Source of the DNA: CAYUYV01 sp050331455
GTDB taxonomy: Bacteria > Pseudomonadota > Alphaproteobacteria > JAJFIK01
Assembly (NCBI GenBank): GCA_050331455.1
Contig: JBHJGV010000031.1
Location: 1-64,000, forward strand
Direction: 5' to 3'
DNA: 64,000 nt
Shown piece after piece: positions 43,385-52,087 of this stretch; the stretch's first letter is position 1; every line of letters starts with the position of its first letter. The notes below the pieces were generated by a model. It saw nothing but the letters and a program-made list of their open reading frames with translations, had not been told where the DNA came from and did no database searches. Position numbers and translations under genes: made by a program.

Positions 43385-44394
43385 GGGGTTAAGCCGTGAT
43401 GTCGGAACAGGGCCACGATGAACAGCACATAGGCCCCAAGGAACAAAACGCCGGAAACCCGCCCCATTTTCAGGTGCAGGAAGCTGTACGGCACGAGGAC
43501 GAACGTGGCCGCGAGCATAATCCACAGTTCGGTGATCAGGAACCGGCCTTCGACAATCAGAGGCTGCGGGGCAACAAGGGCCGTAACGCCCATGATCCCC
43601 AGGATATTGAACAGGTTGGAGCCGATGACATTGCCCAGCGCCACGGCCGAATGGCGATGGACCGCCGCAATCACCGTGGTGGCCAGTTCCGGCAGGGACG
43701 TGCCAATGGCGATGATGCTGAGCCCGATGACGGTGGCGGAGATGCCGGCATTCATGGCAAGGCCCACGGCCCCGCTGACGATGAAATTGGAACCGAGTGG
43801 CAGACCGATCATGGCGATGCCGATGAAGAAGATGATGGCGCCGGTGCTTTCGGGAAGGCCGGACATTTCCTCCAGCTCTTCGGTCAGATCCGCCACGAGC
43901 CCTTCGCCCGGCATGGCGCGGGCCCGGTAAACCGCATAGCCCATGAACGCCATCATCCCGGCGAACAGGATGGCGCCGTCGATCTTGGTCAGGGTGTGCG
44001 CCCCATCCAGACACAGCCAGATGAACAACAAGGTCGCGCCGATCATGATGGTCGTGTTGCGCCGAATCAGGGGCTGTTTGCAGCAGGTCGGATAAATGAG
44101 CGCCGGCACACCGAGCACCAGAAACACATTGGCGATATTGCTGCCCACGATATTGCCAATCGCGAGCCCGCCCGCCTCCCCGCCGATCAGGACCGCGTTG
44201 ACGCCGATGACGAGTTCGGGCGCCGAGGTCCCGAAAGCCACGATCGTCAGACCAATGAGCATTGGAGGGATGCGCACGCGCTGGGCCAGCGCGACGGATC
44301 CGCGAACCAGAAGGTCGCCGCTCAACAGCAGAATGGCAAGGCCGAGGCCGATCCAGAACAAGTGGAGCAACATCGGTGTCAGGGTGGGTGTCAC
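43381..44394 (-). CDS. Calcium/sodium antiporter, CaCA family (YrbG-like)
   Basis: A 337-residue protein with ten or so helices and the two inverted alpha repeats of the CaCA superfamily: VAFGTSAPELVIGV in the first half and IAIGTSLPELATTV in the second, each with the ion-binding Glu, plus the paired GNIVGSNIANVF and GNVIGSNLFNIL. A cytoplasmic loop between the halves is acidic (DLTEELEEMSGLPEST). It exchanges Ca2+ for Na+ or H+ across the inner membrane. Start: ATG 44394, with ATG 44373 also in frame. It is translationally coupled to the PTPS-like gene, though I see no functional link. Confidence 0.92.
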   Translation of the reverse strand: MTPTLTPMLLHLFWIGLGLAILLLSGDLLVRGSVALAQRVRIPPMLIGLTIVAFGTSAPELVIGVNAVLIGGEAGGLAIGNIVGSNIANVFLVLGVPALIYPTCCKQPLIRRNTTIMIGATLLFIWLCLDGAHTLTKIDGAILFAGMMAFMGYAVYRARAMPGEGLVADLTEELEEMSGLPESTGAIIFFIGIAMIGLPLGSNFIVSGAVGLAMNAGISATVIGLSIIAIGTSLPELATTVIAAVHRHSAVALGNVIGSNLFNILGIMGVTALVAPQPLIVEGRFLITELWIMLAATFVLVPYSFLHLKMGRVSGVLFLGAYVLFIVALFRHHGLTP

Positions 44395-44625
44395 ATGGCG
44401 CCTCCCGACGCTGGTTGATGCTCTCGACCGGCCTTTGTGGGATACCGGAAAAGACAGGAAACCGGGCCGAATCCGGTCTTGGCTAAAATCCCTAATTTAA
44501 ACGAGACATCGCGGCGGTACAGTGGCTTGTGGGCGGCGCAGCAGCGCGGCATGGACGCGCCCCGGCGTGTTGGCCCGCGATGGCTGGGATGCACACTCTG
44601 AGGCAGGTCAGGAAAGGGGCACAGC

Positions 44626-46404
44626 ATGGATGCGGGCCATGGCGTGACAGGGATTCCGGGATGGACCGATGTGGCCCTGGTGCTGGGCCTGTCGGCCTCC
44701 ATCAGTCCGCTGTTCCAGCGCCTCAAGATCAGTCCGGTCTTCGGCTTCCTGGCCGCGGGCTCCATTGTGGGCCCCTATGGCCTTGGCGCCACCACCAATG
44801 TGGACGGGGTCCATGTGCTGGCGGAGCTCGGCGTCGTTTTTCTATTGTTCACCATTGGTCTTGAACTGTCCTTTGAACGCCTGCGCGCCATGCGCCGGCT
44901 GGTTTTCGGGCTGGGGACCACCCAGGTGGTGGCCAGCGCCGTGGTGATCGGCCTCACGGCGTTTGCCTGGGGCAATTCGGCCAAGGCGTCCATGGTTATC
45001 GGCCTCAGCCTCGCCCTTTCCTCCACCGCCATCGTCGTTCAATTGCTCATCGAGCGGGGCGAGATGGCCCAGCGCCATGGCCGCACCAGCTTCGCCATTC
45101 TCTTGTTCCAAGATCTCGCCGTGGTGCCGATCCTGATGCTGGTGTCGGTCCTTGCCCAGGACAACACCCAGGCCCTGGCGGGCGAGCTTGTTCTCGCTGT
45201 TGTGAAGGCCGTTGCCGCGGTGGTGATCATCATCCTGATCGGGCGTCTCATCCTGCGACGGCTCTATCGCCTGGTGGCCGAGGCCAACAATCGCGAGGCC
45301 CTCCTGGCCATGAGCCTGCTCGTCGTTCTCGCCACGGCCTGGGCCACCGCCCAGGCGGGCCTGTCCATGGCGCTGGGGGCCTTCCTGGCGGGTCTCCTGC
45401 TCGCGGAGACCGAGTACCGGCATCAGGTGGAAGGCGATATCGAGCCATTCAAGGGGCTCCTGCTGGGCCTGTTCTTCATCAGTGTGGGCATGAATCTGAA
45501 TTTCGCCCAGGTCGCCGACTGGGCCTTCTGGCTGGCCCTGTCGGTGGTGGGGATCGTCGTCCTGAAGGCCGGTGTGGCCTTTGTGGCCTGCCGTCTCTTC
45601 GCCGTGCCCCTCGATGTCTCGATCCGATCGGCCCTGATGCTGGCCACGGGCGGGGAGTTCGCGTTCGTGATCCTGGGCGTCGCGATGACGCCGGGCAGCG
45701 TGGTGCCGCCCGATGTTGGTCAGTTCATGATCATTGTGGCGACCCTGTCCATGGTGCTGACCCCTTTCTTGGCTGCCCTGGGGACCCGGCTCGCCCCCCA
45801 GTTCGCGCCGCCGGCCAAGGGTCCTGCCGCCATGGACACCCAGATGGAGGGGCTCGACGGCCATGTCATCATCGCCGGGTTCGGCCGGGTGGGTCAGACG
45901 GCCGCACGCTTGCTCAACCGCGAAAAGCAGCCTTATCTGGCGCTGGACATGAACGCCGCGCGGGTTGGCGAGTTCCGGCGGACCGGCGTGCCGGCCTTTT
46001 ACGGCGATGCCACCCGCCGCGAGGTCCTGGCGCGGGTCCATCCGGAGCGGGCCTCGGCGGTCCTGCTGACCCTCGATGATCCGGATGCGGCCGGCCGGGC
46101 GGTGAGGGCCATCCGCACCGAGTGGGCCGATGTGCCGATCATCGCCCGGGCTAGCGACAATGAGCATGCGGAGGAGTTGCGCCAGCTCGGCGCCGATGCG
46201 GTCATACCCGAGACCCTGGAAGCCAGCCTCCAACTCACCGGCGCCCTGTTGCGCCTGACCGGGATGACCCGCGAAGCCGTCGACGCCCTGCTGGAGCGCA
46301 TTCGCAGCGAGGCCTATGCGCCCATAACCGATCCCCGGCCCCTATCGGCCGTGGCCGGACCATCGGGCACCACGGCCCGGCAGGAAAGCGACAATTCGAG
46401 TTAG
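44626..46404 (+). CDS. Monovalent cation:proton antiporter-2 (KefB/KefC type) with RCK/TrkA-N domain
   Basis: A 592-residue CPA2 transporter. About twelve membrane helices cover residues ~10-400, including ISPVFGFLAAGSIVGPYGLG, ALSSTAIVVQLLIERGE and LLFQDLAVVPILMLVS with the ion-binding QDLAxxP motif. A cytoplasmic Rossmann domain (IIAGFGRVGQTAARLLN, then AFYGDATRREVL) binds nucleotide and gates transport. It resembles glutathione-gated K+ efflux systems, but no KefF/KefG ancillary gene is adjacent, so gating by glutathione conjugates is not assured. The start at 44626 lies about 10 nt after AGGAAAGGGG. Confidence 0.9.
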   Translation: MDAGHGVTGIPGWTDVALVLGLSASISPLFQRLKISPVFGFLAAGSIVGPYGLGATTNVDGVHVLAELGVVFLLFTIGLELSFERLRAMRRLVFGLGTTQVVASAVVIGLTAFAWGNSAKASMVIGLSLALSSTAIVVQLLIERGEMAQRHGRTSFAILLFQDLAVVPILMLVSVLAQDNTQALAGELVLAVVKAVAAVVIIILIGRLILRRLYRLVAEANNREALLAMSLLVVLATAWATAQAGLSMALGAFLAGLLLAETEYRHQVEGDIEPFKGLLLGLFFISVGMNLNFAQVADWAFWLALSVVGIVVLKAGVAFVACRLFAVPLDVSIRSALMLATGGEFAFVILGVAMTPGSVVPPDVGQFMIIVATLSMVLTPFLAALGTRLAPQFAPPAKGPAAMDTQMEGLDGHVIIAGFGRVGQTAARLLNREKQPYLALDMNAARVGEFRRTGVPAFYGDATRREVLARVHPERASAVLLTLDDPDAAGRAVRAIRTEWADVPIIARASDNEHAEELRQLGADAVIPETLEASLQLTGALLRLTGMTREAVDALLERIRSEAYAPITDPRPLSAVAGPSGTTARQESDNSS

Positions 46405-46495
46405 TCTCGCCCGGTCCTCTTTGCACCACGAAAATCTGCGAGCGCTAGGCTTGTCAATGCGACCGATGGGATGGCGCGGGTGAGGAGATCGGCAC

Positions 46496-46996
46496 ATGGC
46501 ATTGAAAGCAGCCGAGCGCGGCGAAGCCCGCCTCGAGGACATTCTGGGCGTGCGCATGGCGGAGCGCCGCCTTGTGGGCCGGGTCATGGCCTATTGGCAC
46601 GACCGGTGCGACGGCGGGGTCATGCCCCGCTTCGAGGCCATCGACGGTGCAGCCATGGGCTCCGACTGGGACCACTGCTTCCTGATCGATGTCCGCCCGC
46701 AATTTGCCGCCCCGGCGACGGTCCATCTGGGCGCAGCCCTGCAACGGCTGAGCGGCGTCCTGATCAGCAGGCGGATGCGGGTCGTGATCGATGTCTTGAC
46801 CCTGGTGCAGGTGAAGATCGACGAGGTCTGCCGCATCGCCGGGCCTGTTCTGGTGGAGGCGGAGTTTCCGGTCTCGGATCATGAACGGCTGTTGACGCGC
46901 GGGGTGTTCCTGCCCATCGGCGAGGACGACGACGAGATCGCATTCATTCTGGGGGCCGCCAATGGCAAATTGGCGCCGTCCGTGCCCGGGATGTGA
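46496..46996 (+). CDS. PAS_5 (DUF1457) domain protein
   Basis: A 166-residue cytosolic protein. The segment LVGRVMAYWHDRCDGGVMPRFEAIDGAAMGSDWDHCFLIDV (residues ~27-66) is characteristic of the alphaproteobacterial PAS_5/DUF1457 family, in which an aromatic YW and a W near the FL-x-D strand are conserved. No output domain is attached. Close relatives in Caulobacter include small PAS proteins of the cell-cycle/motility network; whether this one acts there is unknown. Start: ATG 46496 has GAGGAGA 8 nt upstream, an excellent site. Confidence 0.72.
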   Translation: MALKAAERGEARLEDILGVRMAERRLVGRVMAYWHDRCDGGVMPRFEAIDGAAMGSDWDHCFLIDVRPQFAAPATVHLGAALQRLSGVLISRRMRVVIDVLTLVQVKIDEVCRIAGPVLVEAEFPVSDHERLLTRGVFLPIGEDDDEIAFILGAANGKLAPSVPGM

Positions 46997-47021
46997 CAGC
47001 GCCTCGCGCCCGCCGATGGCC

Positions 47022-47489
47022 CTATGGCGTGATGCACCAGGCCTCCCGCCGGCCCTTGTAAGGGCGTGAATGCCCTGATCGTCCCGCGGCGTCCAGCATG
47101 CGGGCCGTCAAATCCTGGCTGCCCGGCTGGAGGATCACCCGGGCATTCACCCGGCCCCCATATTTGTCTGCCTCAATATCGCTCAAGAGAATGGTGGCCG
47201 CACCCGTTAGGATACGGCTCAAATCCCTCTTGGCGCGCAGCGCCAGCATGCGTTCCCGGTCGCACCGCCCCCTCAGTTCGGCACTGTCGTAGCCACGGGG
47301 GCGAACCGTCACCGTGGTCTCCTGATCGATCCAGGTCCGGGCCTTGACGATGAAGCTGTCGCCGTCGATGACCCGCACGAGTGCCGCGGGGATCGGACCA
47401 GGCAGGCGGTCGCGGGCCCCTGCCCCATCGGCACCGAACACTCCGAGGCCCACAATCACAATCATGTATAGTCGCGGATGCACTCTCAT
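47022..47489 (-). CDS. Staphylococcal-nuclease-like (thermonuclease family) exported protein
   Basis: A 155-residue protein. The signal peptide runs to about residue 26 (YMIVIVGLGVFGADGAGA). The SNase fold is evident in ALVRVIDGDSFIV (Ca-binding Asp), TVRPRGYDSAELRG (active-site Arg followed by D-x-x-E) and ILLSDIEADKYGGRVNARV with the second Arg. The usual R-x-x-G-x-DTPE is altered to RPRGYDSAE, so nuclease activity is likely but unproven. Starts: ATG 47489 is preferred; GTG 47498 is possible, and neither has a clear ribosome-binding site. A 14-bp palindrome covers the region just upstream. Confidence 0.8.
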   Translation of the reverse strand: MRVHPRLYMIVIVGLGVFGADGAGARDRLPGPIPAALVRVIDGDSFIVKARTWIDQETTVTVRPRGYDSAELRGRCDRERMLALRAKRDLSRILTGAATILLSDIEADKYGGRVNARVILQPGSQDLTARMLDAAGRSGHSRPYKGRREAWCITP

Positions 47490-47493
47490 ATCG

Positions 47494-47507
47494 CGCACTT
47501 AAGTGCG
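47494..47507. promoter_or_regulatory. 14-bp perfect palindrome upstream of the SNase-like gene
   Basis: CGCACTTAAGTGCG at 47494-47507, between the SNase-like gene (minus) and the aldehyde dehydrogenase gene (plus). Its position suits an operator for the divergent pair; no known regulator motif is matched. Confidence 0.5.
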
Positions 47508-47633
47508 TGCAAGAAGAGAAACAACCAATCTGAGGGTGTATTTGTCATCGACCCGGATTTTTCGCCGCCGCCATCGGTTAAAGGTTGGATCCCGCCGGAA
47601 CCCTGGAGGCCACCACAATGAAAGGCGCGATGC

Positions 47634-49070
47634 ATGGCTGATGTCTTAAGAACCGCTTGCTTTATTGAGGGACGCTGGGTCGATGGGGCCGAGACCATCG
47701 CCGTCACGGACCCGGCGACGGGGGAGACCCTTGGGAGCGTGCCCGATTTGGGCCGCGGCGGCGCCGATACCGCCATTGACGCGGCCGCCCGGGCCCTGCC
47801 CGGCTGGCGCAGCCTGGGCGCGGACGCCCGGGCCGACCAGCTGCTCGCCATCCACGCCGCCATGATGCGGCACCGGGAGACTTTGGCCCGCCTGCTCACC
47901 CGGGAAATGGGCAAACCATTGGCCGAAGCCGAGGGCGAGGTCGCCTATGCGGCCGGGTTCTTCCGATGGTTCGGGGAGGAGGCGCGTCGAGTCTACGGCG
48001 AGGTCATTCCCAGTCCGTGGCCGGACAAACGGATCCTGGTGACCCGGGAGCCCGTGGGGGTGGTGGGCGCCATCACGCCCTGGAATTTTCCCACCGCCAT
48101 GATCGCCCGCAAGGCGGCCGCCGCCCTCGCCGCCGGTTGCCCCATCGTGATCAAACCGTCCGAACTCACGCCCTTTTCGGCGTTGGCCTATGGCATGATC
48201 GCCGAAGAGATCGGTCTGCCGCCCGGTGTGCTGAACATCGTGACCGGTGCACCCGAGCCCATTGCCGAGGCGTTCTGCCAGCGCCCGGAGGTGCGCAAGA
48301 TCAGTTTCACCGGATCGACCCGGGTGGGACGGATGCTCGCGTCGAACGCCATGGCGACCATGACCCGGGTGTCCATGGAACTCGGGGGCAATGCGCCCTT
48401 CATCGTCTTCGGGGACGCCGATCTCGATGCGGCTGTGGCCGGTGCCATGGCATCCAAATTCCGGGCGTCGGGCCAGACCTGCGTCTGTGCCAATCGCTTT
48501 TTGGTGGAATCCTCCGTCTACGATGCCTTTTGTTCCCGGCTGACCGAGGCCGTCTCCGCCTTGCGCGTGGGCCCCGGTCTTGAGGAAGGCGTGACCATCG
48601 GCCCCCTGATCAGCGAGGCGGGCGTCGAAAAGGTCCTTGCCCATATCGAGGATGCCCTGGCCCAGGGCGGCGCGCTGCTCGCGGGCGGCGGGCGCCACGC
48701 ACGGGGCGGCCCTTTTGTCGAGCCCACGGTGATCCGCGATGCCGTGCCCGCTATGCGCTGCGCCCGGGAGGAGACCTTCGGCCCCCTTGCGCCGGTGTTC
48801 CGGTTCGAGGACGAGGCCCATGCCATCGCCCTGGCCAACGATACCGAGGCGGGTCTTGCGTCCTATGTTTACACCTCCGATCTAGGCCGGGCCTGGCGCA
48901 TGATGGAGGCCCTGGACTGCGGCATTGTCGGCATCAATGAGGGGCTCATTTCAACACCGGTGGCGCCTTTCGGCGGCGTCAAACAGTCCGGAGTCGGACG
49001 GGAAGGCGCCCGTCAGGGCCTCGAAGACTATCTCGACACGAAATATGCCCTTCTCGGAGGCCTCCACTAA
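47634..49070 (+). CDS. gabD: NAD(P)-dependent succinate-semialdehyde dehydrogenase
   Basis: A 478-residue aldehyde dehydrogenase of the GabD/SSADH group that oxidises succinate semialdehyde to succinate in 4-aminobutyrate breakdown. The signature segments are full length: ITPWNFPTAMIARKAAAALAAGC, FTGSTRVGRML, the general base Glu in MELGGNAPFIVF, the nucleophile in SGQTCVCANR (two Cys three residues apart as in SSADH) and ETFGPLAPVF. The C-terminal GGVKQSGVGREGARQGLEDYL is also SSADH-like. No gabT lies nearby. It may be controlled by the adjacent AraC regulator that follows on the other strand. Confidence 0.88.
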   Translation: MADVLRTACFIEGRWVDGAETIAVTDPATGETLGSVPDLGRGGADTAIDAAARALPGWRSLGADARADQLLAIHAAMMRHRETLARLLTREMGKPLAEAEGEVAYAAGFFRWFGEEARRVYGEVIPSPWPDKRILVTREPVGVVGAITPWNFPTAMIARKAAAALAAGCPIVIKPSELTPFSALAYGMIAEEIGLPPGVLNIVTGAPEPIAEAFCQRPEVRKISFTGSTRVGRMLASNAMATMTRVSMELGGNAPFIVFGDADLDAAVAGAMASKFRASGQTCVCANRFLVESSVYDAFCSRLTEAVSALRVGPGLEEGVTIGPLISEAGVEKVLAHIEDALAQGGALLAGGGRHARGGPFVEPTVIRDAVPAMRCAREETFGPLAPVFRFEDEAHAIALANDTEAGLASYVYTSDLGRAWRMMEALDCGIVGINEGLISTPVAPFGGVKQSGVGREGARQGLEDYLDTKYALLGGLH

Positions 49071-49092
49071 GAGGCGGCAGGCCCGCCATCCG

Positions 49093-49905
49093 TCAGCGCA
49101 ACGCATAGCCGCGGCGGCGCACCTCGACCGGCGTCATGCCCAGAAACTGGCGAAAGTCCCGCCCCATATGGGCCTGATCCGCATAACCGTGGGTGACGGC
49201 GATTTCGGCGAAGGCCCCCCGCTCGGCGGCGGCGCAGGATCGGGCAGCGCTCTGGCAGCGGATGATGCGGGCATAGCGTTTCGGCGACAGTCCGATCTCG
49301 GCCCGGAAACACCGTTCAAACTGGCGCCGCCCCAGGCCGAGCAGCGCGGCCGTCGTCTCCAACGGCGCCTCTCCCCCTGCCTCCCACAACCGGCGCAAGG
49401 CGGGTGTCAGCCGGCACCGGGGCGTGCGCGGCAGCGTCCGAACAAGCCAGTCAGCCAGAAAAGCCGGCGCCTCCTCCACGGGCATGACCTCCAGCCGGTC
49501 ATAAAGATCCCCGGCCTTCGCCCCCAAGAGCGTTTCCAGCGCGGTCCGCCGGTCCGAAAACGCCTTCAGCGGGGCCTTCCCAGCGAGGGCCACGGCGGCA
49601 GCCGCCTCCAGCTCGACGACGAGGGTCGCGACGGGCCCAGGGCGGAACTGGCAGGACAGGGCCCGCGACAATTGGCCGATAAAGCCCAACCGGGCCGACC
49701 ATCCGTCCGCGTTGCACAAGGGGAAGGGGTCATGGGGCATCGCACCGAAATGCACGTCGATCCGGGCAAAGCCCGTCGCCGTGATCGGCTCGCTCACGGG
49801 CCCGCGAATCCACAGGGCCCGGTGCACCGGCCCGTCGGGCGCCACCGGCAGGGTCACGATCGGTGCCCGGCCCGCCTCCATCCCATCGTTTTCGACTTTG
49901 TCCAT
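49093..49905 (-). CDS. AraC-family transcriptional regulator
   Basis: A 270-residue regulator. The N-terminal ~180 residues form a DUF6597/AraC-type sensor region (RALWIRGPVSEP, FGAMPHDPFPL). The C-terminal double helix-turn-helix reads ETTAALLGLGRRQFERCFRAEIGLSPKRYARIIR and FAEIAVTHGYADQAHMGRDFRQFLGMTPVEVRR. It converges on gabD with about 20 nt between the stops, and diverges from the RTX protein gene, so either could be a target. The start is taken as ATG 49905; GTG 49908 adds one residue. Confidence 0.87.
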   Translation of the reverse strand: MDKVENDGMEAGRAPIVTLPVAPDGPVHRALWIRGPVSEPITATGFARIDVHFGAMPHDPFPLCNADGWSARLGFIGQLSRALSCQFRPGPVATLVVELEAAAAVALAGKAPLKAFSDRRTALETLLGAKAGDLYDRLEVMPVEEAPAFLADWLVRTLPRTPRCRLTPALRRLWEAGGEAPLETTAALLGLGRRQFERCFRAEIGLSPKRYARIIRCQSAARSCAAAERGAFAEIAVTHGYADQAHMGRDFRQFLGMTPVEVRRRGYALR

Positions 49906-50065
49906 CACAGCGTGCCCCCGAACCGTCGCTTTCGTTCAAGAACGCCCGCATCCTTCTCCGTAATCGTAAATAGCAGACTTTGCGATGCAGGAAAGGTGTG
50001 CCACATGCTGCTTCTCCCATCGCGCCAGCTGCCGGAATGGACCGGCATGAACCATGGAGAGTTCA

Positions 50066-51913
50066 ATGGACGCTGCACTTTCGCTCATTCTGGGGACCCG
50101 CGGGGATGATCGCCTCGTCGGATCCCTGAACGACGACATGATCTACGGTTTTTCGGGCCGTGACAGTCTGGCGGGGGGCCTGGGTGCCGACACCCTGCTG
50201 GGCGGCGGAGGGGACGACGTCCTGGTCGGCGGCCAGGGCGATGACCGGCTGTTGGGTGGTCGGGGCGCTGACCGGTTCGTGTTCGATCCGTCCGATCTCA
50301 ACCTCGGCGACGACGTGATCGGCGATTTCAGCGTTGCCGAAGGCGACGCCATCGTCCTGAATGCCGCCGACATCTTCCGCTCGGACCAGGACATACTGGG
50401 CTCGGATCAAGCCTTCCAGGCAACGGATCTCGATACGGCGGGCAGTTACGATCTCGTTGCCTCGCCGGGCGGATTTCTGACGGTTCTGCATCCGGGCGGC
50501 ACCATCACCGTGCGCGGTGTCCCCTTTTCTCCAGACCTCACCTTCGGCGCCCTTGCCGGGCTCGGCGCCGTCGCAATCACAGGCCTTATCGCCGACCCGA
50601 ATGAGGCGGGTCTCCTCGTCAGCCAGTCGGGCGATGATCTGCTGGTCGGCACCAATGGCGCGGCCGACTCCTTCCTGTTCGATCCCTCCAATCCGCAGCT
50701 CGGCGACGACATCATCGCAAATTTCGAGGTGGGCTCGGACCAGATCGTGCTCAATGCCGCCGATGTTCTGCGCTCGGCCCCGGACATCCTGGGCGAGGAC
50801 GGCGTTCTGTCTCCGGAGGATTTCGATCAGAGCGATGCGTTCGATCTTGCCGCATCGGAGCGGGGCAATCTTACGGTTCTGCATCCCGGCGGTACAATCG
50901 AAATCGCCGGCGTGCCCTTTTCGGAAGAGTTCACTTTCGCAAGCCTCGCGGAATTGGGCGCCATCGGGCTCAGCGGGCTCATCACTCCGGTCGCTTTGAG
51001 CGAAACGGATGTGCTCCTCAACGCCCGGGCTTTCCTGCCGCCGGATTTCCCAGTCCTCGTCTCGGGCGTCAATGACGACCTGATCCTCGCCGACGCGGCC
51101 ATGACGGCCCCGGATCTTGCGTTTTTCGACATCTCACAACGCGGCCTGGGAGACGACATCCTGGCCAATTTCGACGTGACCCAGGATTTGGTGGTGTTCG
51201 ACGCGGCCGACCTGTTCCGTGCCCTGGGCAATGGGTCCCTGTCCGATGACGGCGCCATCACGGCGTCCGATCTCGACGAGAGCGAGGCTTTCGACCTGAT
51301 CGAGTCCGACCGGGGCAACCTGACCATCGTCCATCCCAACGGGTCCATCGAATTGCTGGATATTCCGTTCTTGGACGGACTCGATTTCAGCTTCGTGGCC
51401 CAGAATGTCCTCGGCCTTGCCGGCTTTGTCACGCCGGATGCGGACGGCGTCACGCCGTCGGGCTCGGGCGACGAGTTCCTGCAAGGAGTATCCGGTCTGG
51501 CACAGGCCTTCGTGTTCGACCCGTCGAACCCGCAACTCGGCGACGATGTCATTGGTGAACTGATCGTCGGCGAGGATCAGATCGTCCTCGACCTCGACGG
51601 TGTTCTGGCCGTCGATCCCCATATCGCGGGCCCCGACGGCGTTCTGACAGCGGAGGATTTCGACGCCAGCGACGCGTTCGATCTTGCCGCATCGGACCGG
51701 GGCAATCTCACGGTGCTGCATCCGGGCGGGACGATCGAGATCGCGAATTTTGCCTTCTCCGAGGACTTGACCTTCGCGGCCCTTGCCGACGCGGGGGCCC
51801 TCGCGGTGCAGGATTTCGGCGACGAGGCCACCGTCCAGACCGGAGCCGCTGAGCCGGCCTTGGCGAGCAGTGCCATCGAGGCATCCTGGGACGACATGTT
51901 CGTTTTGCTCTGA
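50066..51913 (+). CDS. RTX calcium-binding protein with four tandem ~105-residue modules
   Basis: A 615-residue acidic protein with no Sec signal. Residues ~9-70 hold RTX repeats (RGDDRL, GGLGADTLLGGGGDDVLVGG, GRGADRFVF). Then four copies of a longer module follow at about residues 71-176, 203-307, 353-456 and 482-583, each reading roughly FDPSNPQLGDDxIxxF, xxDQIVLNAADVL, DGVLxxxDFDxSDAFDLAAS, RGNLTVLHPGGTIEIxxxPF and a hydrophobic LAxLGAxxLxG. Copy 3 is the most diverged. The tail ends SWDDMFVLL, a hydrophobic end compatible with type I secretion. Start: ATG 50066 with GGAGAG 5 nt upstream; ATG 50054 is possible. The role is unknown; adhesion or surface structure are options. Confidence 0.8.
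   Translation: MDAALSLILGTRGDDRLVGSLNDDMIYGFSGRDSLAGGLGADTLLGGGGDDVLVGGQGDDRLLGGRGADRFVFDPSDLNLGDDVIGDFSVAEGDAIVLNAADIFRSDQDILGSDQAFQATDLDTAGSYDLVASPGGFLTVLHPGGTITVRGVPFSPDLTFGALAGLGAVAITGLIADPNEAGLLVSQSGDDLLVGTNGAADSFLFDPSNPQLGDDIIANFEVGSDQIVLNAADVLRSAPDILGEDGVLSPEDFDQSDAFDLAASERGNLTVLHPGGTIEIAGVPFSEEFTFASLAELGAIGLSGLITPVALSETDVLLNARAFLPPDFPVLVSGVNDDLILADAAMTAPDLAFFDISQRGLGDDILANFDVTQDLVVFDAADLFRALGNGSLSDDGAITASDLDESEAFDLIESDRGNLTIVHPNGSIELLDIPFLDGLDFSFVAQNVLGLAGFVTPDADGVTPSGSGDEFLQGVSGLAQAFVFDPSNPQLGDDVIGELIVGEDQIVLDLDGVLAVDPHIAGPDGVLTAEDFDASDAFDLAASDRGNLTVLHPGGTIEIANFAFSEDLTFAALADAGALAVQDFGDEATVQTGAAEPALASSAIEASWDDMFVLL
50276..51814 (+). repeat. Four tandem coding modules of the RTX protein
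   Basis: Units lie at about 50276-50593, 50672-50986, 51122-51433 and 51509-51814, separated by short spacers that themselves begin with RTX-like SGDDLL / SGDEFL segments in copies 2 and 4. Units 2 and 4 remain close at the DNA level around the CTGCATCC(C/G)GGCGG segment, suggesting the most recent duplication or conversion. Confidence 0.75.
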
Positions 51914-51963
51914 GAAGCGGCTGTCCCGGCCGTACCCGGGACGGCCGAACGCATGACAGACTT

Positions 51964-51996
51964 GGGGCGCAGTCCAAAGGGCTGCGCCCTCTTTGT
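51964..51996 (+). terminator. Rho-independent terminator after the RTX protein gene
   Basis: GGGCGCAG (51965-51972) pairs with CTGCGCCC (51982-51989), followed by TCTTTGTGT. Just upstream, 51919-51946 forms a second 11-bp stem (GGCTGTCCCGG/CCGGGACGGCC). Confidence 0.8.
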
Positions 51997-52087
51997 GTCT
52001 GGCCCTGGATTGACGCCGATCCCCCCGGCCGCCGACACTGGGCGGCGCGCAGAACATGCCAGCCCAAAGAGTCCAAGGAGGAAAGCC

